DNA from: Nageia nagi | Lineage: Eukaryota; Pinophyta | Direction of reading: 5' to 3' | DNA length: 64,000 nt | NCBI GenBank assembly: GCA_050084985.1 | Contig: JBITNC010000001.1 | Span: forward strand, 101,246,001-101,310,000 | Shown: positions 58,596 to 64,000 of the stretch, in pieces | Layout: each line of letters begins with the position of its first letter | How positions within the stretch are numbered: the stretch's first letter is position 1 | The notes under the pieces: generated by a model | The model's database searches: none | Told to the model about the DNA's origin: nothing | The model's input: the letters and a program-made list of their open reading frames with translations, nothing else | Made by a program: the position numbers and the translations under genes

Positions 58596-59612
58596 TCAAA
58601 CCCAAATCAAAGCAATGTGTTCATGAAAGCAAGTCATGCTTCTAAATGTGGCAAAAGTCCATATTGCTTCTTCATCACCAAGTCCATCATGAATACATAA
58701 CAAGTTTGATTTTCTGATAACAATAGTAAAAACATAATTTTTGTACTCCCAAAATGTAGGCAAACTGTGTGATTCTCCATCCCTCATAGTTGCATTATGT
58801 AGAAGCATCAATAAATCATCAATAATGATGATTGAGCTCTTGGAAAATTGGCTGGAATAAAAGTGTAACAGGTTTGGTTTTCTCTTTCCAACAGCCATAA
58901 ATGCATTACACTTATCTAACCTTGTGCTTTCATTATTTCCCATCATTGTGCCATGCATGAATGAAAGATAACTAGCAAATATCTCAAGAAAATAGTGACT
59001 GAAAATGAAATGTACAGTAGTAATATCACAACCAATTACATAATTTATTACCTCCCATAAGACTTTCAAACCATGCCAAATATTAGTGACTTCATCAAAA
59101 ATGCTTTCCTTGGTCAAAAACATGTTGCACACCTTTTCCAATACTTCTTCATACTGTTGTAGTAACTTTGAACTGAATGTGCACATCATGGATGAAGACT
59201 TACTCACACTTTTATGTTCAAAACCACAACAATCATGACTATGTGCTCCCATAACTGAAAATACACTTTCAAAACCAACCAATGCAAAAAGTATATAACT
59301 TAAATTCATGGCAAAATGAAAATAAGTTACCTTCCCAAATATGTTGGCATCACCACAAAACACCAATTTCTGAAACTCATTATGTTTTCTATCAACAGGT
59401 TCATCCTCATCATGCCCCAAATGAAATAGTACACTGCTGTCATAAAAATCAGAATTCAACTTGTACCTTTGTGGAATGTTTTCATGTCTGCCCAAGTATG
59501 AATTTATCTTCCTTTTCTTCCTATAATTGATCATTGCACCTTTACACATGAAATTTTCTGTTTTTACCTTAACCAAGTTGAGCAAAAGAACACATGCAAT
59601 TTTGCAACTCAT
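58596..59612 (-). CDS. Element M ORF2, 338 codons, unknown protein
   Basis: Uninterrupted frame starting MSCKIACVLLLNLVKVKTEN, rich in Phe, His, Cys and Met. Hydrophobic stretches occur near residues 100-120 (HFAMNLSYILFALVGFESVF) and 200-222. There are no pol motifs. It lies about 300 bp downstream of ORF1 in the same orientation. Its place corresponds to where pol or env-like ORFs sit in LTR retrotransposons. It might be remnant sequence that happens to be open, but the length in a decayed neighbourhood argues for recent selection or youth. Confidence 0.45.
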   Translation of the reverse strand: MSCKIACVLLLNLVKVKTENFMCKGAMINYRKKRKINSYLGRHENIPQRYKLNSDFYDSSVLFHLGHDEDEPVDRKHNEFQKLVFCGDANIFGKVTYFHFAMNLSYILFALVGFESVFSVMGAHSHDCCGFEHKSVSKSSSMMCTFSSKLLQQYEEVLEKVCNMFLTKESIFDEVTNIWHGLKVLWEVINYVIGCDITTVHFIFSHYFLEIFASYLSFMHGTMMGNNESTRLDKCNAFMAVGKRKPNLLHFYSSQFSKSSIIIIDDLLMLLHNATMRDGESHSLPTFWEYKNYVFTIVIRKSNLLCIHDGLGDEEAIWTFATFRSMTCFHEHIALIWV

Positions 59613-59921
59613 GCATATCAGTCTCAGCTCTTATTGCATAAAAAATCATGCAATGTACAATCATATTTGTATAAATTGTAGCCACACTAATTGTCATCAG
59701 AACAGTCCAAAACATCTTGCAAAGTGGAGTGCAAAACATGAAGGAAGATGTACTAATATTTTGACAAGTATATATAAAACCTTCCTTTGTGTATGCTCAA
59801 ATAAACTCACAAATCAAATCAGTTTCATGTGTAAGTTCTGCAATCTGAAAACTGTATGCCATCTTATGTATGTCAATGATCAAATGCCAACTTAAAATCC
59901 TCCAATGTAGTGTGCTCCAAA

Positions 59922-61643
59922 TCAAACCTGAATTGAAGATGTACAAGGGTTTCGAAGTGTACTCAAGAGTCTTATGAACGGTATAAAAGTAGAAAAAATG
60001 CAATCAAGACTACCCAAGTGCTTCTCTAAGACCCATGAATTGCTCAAAATGTCTTCCAACTCCAACAATTTGAAAATGAAATGATTAACTTTCCATCTGG
60101 AACTATTACACATTCTCAAAATGAAATCAAAAATCATCAAGATGAAATTATGAACCAATGCATGCCAAGGTTCAACAAAAAGTACAACCCATCTATCCCA
60201 TTTGCATTTTAAACCATACTTGAAATGTACACAAGTCTCCCAATCAAGTGTGGAATCAGTCCTTTTGCTGCTCCAAAAATTCATCAAACTTGCAACTGTA
60301 ATTCTCTCAATTTTTCCAATCATGGTGCTTCTTTGTTGGCTGTTCCAACCGTTTAAAAGACTGAAAGTATCATGTGAACATGTATGATGAAAAATATGCC
60401 AATTGCTTTCATTTTCTTCTGCAATTTTTCTTATTTTTAAATCAAATTTATTGATTGCAAAAAAGTGAGAATTTTGCACCATTCTACCCACATATAAGAC
60501 TTCAAAAGTCCACTCCAAATACCAAAATTGAATCAACAATTTGTAAATCCACGAAAGCCACAAAAATAAGTGAAAAGATACCACATATCTCCATGAAAAA
60601 GTATCTCCTTCTGCAATGTCCCACTTGAGAAGTGTTCTACACCTCCTACCATGCTGATGCATCCACATGAGAAAAATAAACATTTTGTTTGAAGGAACTA
60701 TGGCTGTAGTAAATTTACCTTTACATAACAGAATTTGTGAAATGTCAAAGGATTGTCCTCCTCCCATGAGATGAGTATGAGACATGTACCATGGCTGAAT
60801 ATGTTTGTGATTCTTTCCTCCAAAAGAACTCTTACCATATATTAAAAGAATTCTTGGATCCCATGCATTTAAAGATTGATCATAATTCTCAAATGTGATT
60901 GATCTTTCCCTCACAAAACTCTTCACACAAGGAAAACTAAGGCCATTATGATCACAATTATCTAAGGGCTTAATTTGGATTTCTAGCCCATTTCTCTCCA
61001 AACTTTCACAAACTGAAAATTCTTCAACATCCTTTTGTAGTTTTCCCATAGAGTATGCAAAAAACAAATTTGAAACATTCTCTAACTCTTTTCCCAAATC
61101 ATGAGCATCATGTTTCTCATTGAATTCATTTTCAACATGTGTAGGTATAAATGTACAAAAGGAAGTATTTTGGTTCTCTTTCAAACATACCTCAAGTGGG
61201 AGAGTAGCATCTCTATCACCAATCTCTTGAGTGAAATCAATCATGCTAGACGAACCATGCTCCATTGCTGAAATGTCTTCACTACTTGCATTTTCTTCAA
61301 AATTTTCTGTTTGGCCCCTTTCCTCTTTTTCAATGGTAGGAACAACTTCAAACTTTTTTGCACAATTCTCCTCAAGCTCTTCTTTTTTATGGAAAATTTC
61401 AGCTTTCTTTGTTTTTCCCAAAGTTGATAAACTATCTTGACCATTAAAGGTGGGAATGGTCATTTTTTGTTGCACTTGTCTTTTCTCTCCCTTAGGTTCA
61501 TTGGTTCCATTTTGTTGCATGTTTACCCTTTTTAATGTCACTATTGCTTGTCTATTTGCTTCCTCTAATGTCACCATCTTTTGCATCAAAACAATCATTG
61601 CATCCATCTTCTGCTCATTCTCTTTTCTCCTGAATAGTTCCAT
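59922..61643 (-). CDS. Element M ORF1, 573 codons, gag-like start
   Basis: It begins MELFRRKENEQKMDAMIVLM with a short coiled-coil-like N-terminus. Then comes QQKMTIPTFNGQDSLSTL, similar to the entry of gypsy gag domains (..PTFDGxDP..). A Glu/Lys-rich linker follows, then a long C-terminal half rich in Trp, His and Phe (HGRRCRTLLKWDIAEGDTFS, FHLFLWLSWIYKLL) with no known motif. There is no zinc knuckle. The same start occurs in element P at 63419. The first third is plausibly a truncated gag. The remainder is unidentified. Confidence 0.55.
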   Translation of the reverse strand: MELFRRKENEQKMDAMIVLMQKMVTLEEANRQAIVTLKRVNMQQNGTNEPKGEKRQVQQKMTIPTFNGQDSLSTLGKTKKAEIFHKKEELEENCAKKFEVVPTIEKEERGQTENFEENASSEDISAMEHGSSSMIDFTQEIGDRDATLPLEVCLKENQNTSFCTFIPTHVENEFNEKHDAHDLGKELENVSNLFFAYSMGKLQKDVEEFSVCESLERNGLEIQIKPLDNCDHNGLSFPCVKSFVRERSITFENYDQSLNAWDPRILLIYGKSSFGGKNHKHIQPWYMSHTHLMGGGQSFDISQILLCKGKFTTAIVPSNKMFIFLMWMHQHGRRCRTLLKWDIAEGDTFSWRYVVSFHLFLWLSWIYKLLIQFWYLEWTFEVLYVGRMVQNSHFFAINKFDLKIRKIAEENESNWHIFHHTCSHDTFSLLNGWNSQQRSTMIGKIERITVASLMNFWSSKRTDSTLDWETCVHFKYGLKCKWDRWVVLFVEPWHALVHNFILMIFDFILRMCNSSRWKVNHFIFKLLELEDILSNSWVLEKHLGSLDCIFSTFIPFIRLLSTLRNPCTSSIQV

Positions 61644-61927
61644 GATCCACTCTTAGCAAACATCAACCTTAAAACCCATCCAACTAACTGAATCTTCAAA
61701 AACGTCACCTTCTTGTTTTTCCTCTAAAAAACCCTTCTAAAAGCTTAAAACTGCATACAAAGTGTTGAAAAATACCCCTTAGGGTTAGATGTTCAGCTTA
61801 GTATGCTGGATCTGATGCTGCAACTCCAAAATTGGCCTCAAATGGCCCCTCAAAATAGGATTTCCTGATACCCACGAAATTAGGGTTTCTTTCTGCAACC
61901 AAACAAATTACCAACAATCTGCAATAC

Positions 61928-62666
61928 TGTAATGACCCTATTTTTAAGAATATCTTGCATTTGGTATTTTCCACAAATCTTTTCTCCTACAAGTCAGATA
62001 TGGTTGTTGCACCTTCAAAATTGGATAGAGCATCTCGTGGCATTTGTTTTAAGTGGTCACATGACCCCTTTTGGACAAGAAATGAAGGAGTTATGGCTAC
62101 TTGAAGTTCGCCAATCGGACCAGTCTTCCATATCGCGCCTACACACGAAAATCCACTTAACTTAGTGGATTTTTACTTAAAAGTGCAATGTTGAATTATA
62201 ATAAACTTTTATGTTATTCTAATATTATTTTAAGTACTTTTATTTGTAATAAGGCCAATCAATGGCTTAGATTAGCTTAGAGGGGTCAATGCAAGATTAG
62301 GGTTGGAGTCTATATAAGGAGATGCAACACTTCATTTTGGGTATGTTATGTGATATGAGAATTGAATATTGAAACCCTAGAGTTTCCGTGAGTTGAGATT
62401 GCAGGTCTTGCTCATTCCCATAGTGCATTGGAGGTGCATGGTTGGGGACTTGGCAATATCATTGAAGGTGTTATTGCCCTAAAATATCGAAAATACAAAA
62501 AGAGGAATCTATGAGTGGTTCGTGGCATTTCTTTTGTGGAGGGATTCACTCAGTTTGGAAAGTTTGTAGCTACATTTTTAGTTTCGTGAGGATTTCATTT
62601 GTCCATTCTAGCTTTGTATTGAGGGTTTGCTAGAAATAAAGAAATAAAAATAAAAGGAACATCACA
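61928..62666 (+). repeat. 5' LTR of element P
   Basis: 739 bp, TGTAATGACCC..ACATCACA, TATA box TATATAAGG at 62311. It lacks about 111 bp present in LTR M, with TATTG at both deletion borders. Confidence 0.92.
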
Positions 62667-62668
62667 AG

Positions 62669-62680
62669 TGGTATCAGAGC
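62669..62680 (+). other. Primer-binding site of element P
   Basis: TGGTATCAGAGC, complementary to initiator tRNA-Met, two bases after the LTR. Confidence 0.92.
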
Positions 62681-63418
62681 TTGGATCTTGCCAACCTGTG
62701 GTTAGATCTAACATTTTTCAAAGATTTGGAGTTAATGTTTTTGCAAAAAATTTAGATCTTCAGTTTCTAGCATTTGGGTGTTGAATATTTTTGGGGGATC
62801 TAATAAATCAAGGAGGTTTGCATTTTAAAAGCAATTTTTCAAGGTTAAAAGGCATTTTTTAAAGAAAATTGCATTCCTAGACTAAGCCGTCTAGGGTTGA
62901 GAGATAAGAATTGCAAGATTGAAAGCTATTTTCAAACATAGAAAGTCTTGATCTATTATTCTAGCTAGTCAGAAAAATTTTGCTCAAGGATTCTAGGCAG
63001 AATTGGAGTTTTGAGTAAAAAAATTCTGCGGAATTTTCAGATCTAGCATTTTTCAGTGTTTTTCAATTGTGGGTATCTCAATTTCAAGTTTTTCAGAATT
63101 AGGGTTGCCAATTTTATAGTGAAAATCATTTTGGGTATTGCAGATTGTTGGTAATTTGTTTGCTTGCAGAAAGAAACCCTAATTTCGTGGGTATCAGGAA
63201 ATCCTATTTTGAGGGGCCATTTGAGGCCAATTTTGGAGTTGCAGCATCAGATCCAGCATACTAAGCTGAACATCTAACCCTAAGGGGTATTTTTCAACAC
63301 TTTGTATGCAGTTTTAAGCTTTTAGAAGGGTTTTTTAGAGGAAAAACAAGAAGGTGACGTTTTTGAAGATTCAGTTAGTTGGATGGGTTTTAAGGTTGAT
63401 GTTTGCTAAGAGTGGATC

Positions 63419-64000
63419 ATGGAGCTATTCAGGAGAAAAGAGAATGAGCAGAAGTTGGATGCAATGATTGTTTTGATGCAAAAGATGGTGACATTAGAGG
63501 AAGCAAATAGACAAGCAATAGTGACATTAAAAAGGGTAAACATGCAACAAAATGGAACCAATGAACCTAAGGGAGAGAAAAGACAAGTGCAACAAAAAAT
63601 GACCATTCCCACCTTTAATGGTCAAGATAGTTTATCAACTTTGGGAAAAACAGAGAAAGCTGAAATTTTCCATAAAAAAGAAGAGCTTGAGGAGAATTGT
63701 GCAAAAAAGTTTGAAGTTGTTCCTACCATTGAAAAAGAGGAAAGGGGCCAAAAAAAATTTTGAAGAAAATGCAAGTAGTGAAGACATTTCAGCAATGGAG
63801 CATGGTTCGTCTAGCATGATTGATTTCACTCAAGAGATTGGTGATAGAGATGCTACTCTCCCACTTGAGGTATGTTTGAAAGAGAACCAAAATACTTCCT
63901 TTTGTACATTTATACCTACACATGTTGAAAATGAATTCAATGAGAAACATGATGCTCATGATTTGGGAAAAGAGTTAGAGAATGTTTCAAATTTGTTTTT
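63419..64000 (+). pseudogene. Element P ORF1, frameshifted
   Basis: Same start as M ORF1 (MELFRRKENEQKLDAMIVLM, one Met-to-Leu change). At about 63750 a CAG within an A-run in M is replaced by a net loss of two bases, ending the frame at 63763 (..RGQKKF). The original protein continues in another frame to the window edge (TLPLEVCLKENQNTSFCTF). Confidence 0.85.

Larger units (their letters stand above)
57257..61927 (-). mobile_element. Non-autonomous LTR retrotransposon M (minus), 5' end displaced
   Basis: It comprises a 3' LTR (57257-58109), a purine-rich tract and two long ORFs, then breaks off at 61927 where a second copy of the same family (P) is inserted in the opposite direction. Its own leader and 5' LTR should lie beyond 64000. 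There is no RT, RNase H, integrase or protease. ORFs of 573 and 338 codons remain open, suggesting recent activity. Confidence 0.85.
61928..64000 (+). mobile_element. LTR retrotransposon P (plus), inserted in M; continues past the window
   Basis: Its 5' LTR starts at 61928, after AATAC of element M. Primer-binding site, leader and ORF1 follow. The sequence from 63137 on is the mirror image of M from 61927 down, so the two form a large inverted repeat. The expected other copy of AATAC and the rest of M must lie beyond 64000. Confidence 0.88.

Overview
This looks like nuclear DNA of a seed plant with a very large, old, repeat-filled genome. A conifer or other gymnosperm is the most likely source. 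That is inference, from the giant intron, the deep nesting of decayed retroelements and the lack of compact genes. There are no rRNA, tRNA, CRISPR or bacterial features.

The only host gene is a receptor-like protein kinase on the minus strand, resembling the CRPK1 / At1g16670 group. One exon lies at 53535-53385 and the last coding exon at 7759-7559. Donor GTAAGG and acceptor TTGCAG join in phase 0 between ..LLLEW and TWNLRQ.., which implies a 45,625-bp intron. Upstream exons must lie beyond 64000. The last exon has an in-frame TGA and a 1-base shift in its tail, so the product is shortened or the gene is dying.

Layout: 1-2320 Ty1/copia remnant; 2321-3110 LTR-like promoter region; 3130-5640 LINE remnant with a SINE inside; 5860-6205 second SINE; 7340-7759 kinase 3' end. 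Inside the intron: a Mutator-type MITE (7938-8368), an unidentified decayed gene with a 293-bp duplication (9108-10330), a hAT MITE (10431-10831), and a Ty3/gypsy integrase remnant cut in three. Its first cut holds the 28-kb block 11010-39056. Its second holds a gag-protease-only LTR retrotransposon (39841-45464). Then come a LINE 3' fragment (45790-46870), a Harbinger MITE (47464-47830), a PPR pseudogene (47935-48420) and largely featureless AT-rich DNA with one unidentified 219-codon frame. Upstream of the kinase exon are a Mutator-type MITE split by a LINE (53972-57160) and two copies of one LTR retrotransposon inserted head to head (57257 to the window end).

The outstanding feature is the 28-kb block, four related elements nested inside each other: L0 11010-39056, L1 14592-33954, L2 18225-30001, L3 21603-26672. 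Each ends TG..CA (or its C-to-T decay product) and has a 5-bp target duplication. Each starts with an 18-bp palindrome near TGTTGTGC-CN-GCACAACA, followed by tandem arrays with a conserved inverted-repeat core, a TATA box, one long gag-like ORF, and (in all four) a second TATA box about 0.9-1.0 kb before the 3' end. None has terminal direct repeats. My best reading is that they are giant (about 5-8 kb) solo LTRs that each carry their own protein gene. Two subfamilies alternate (A: L0, L2; B: L1, L3), and each insertion lies in the ORF of the element around it. I do not recognise this family as a described one.
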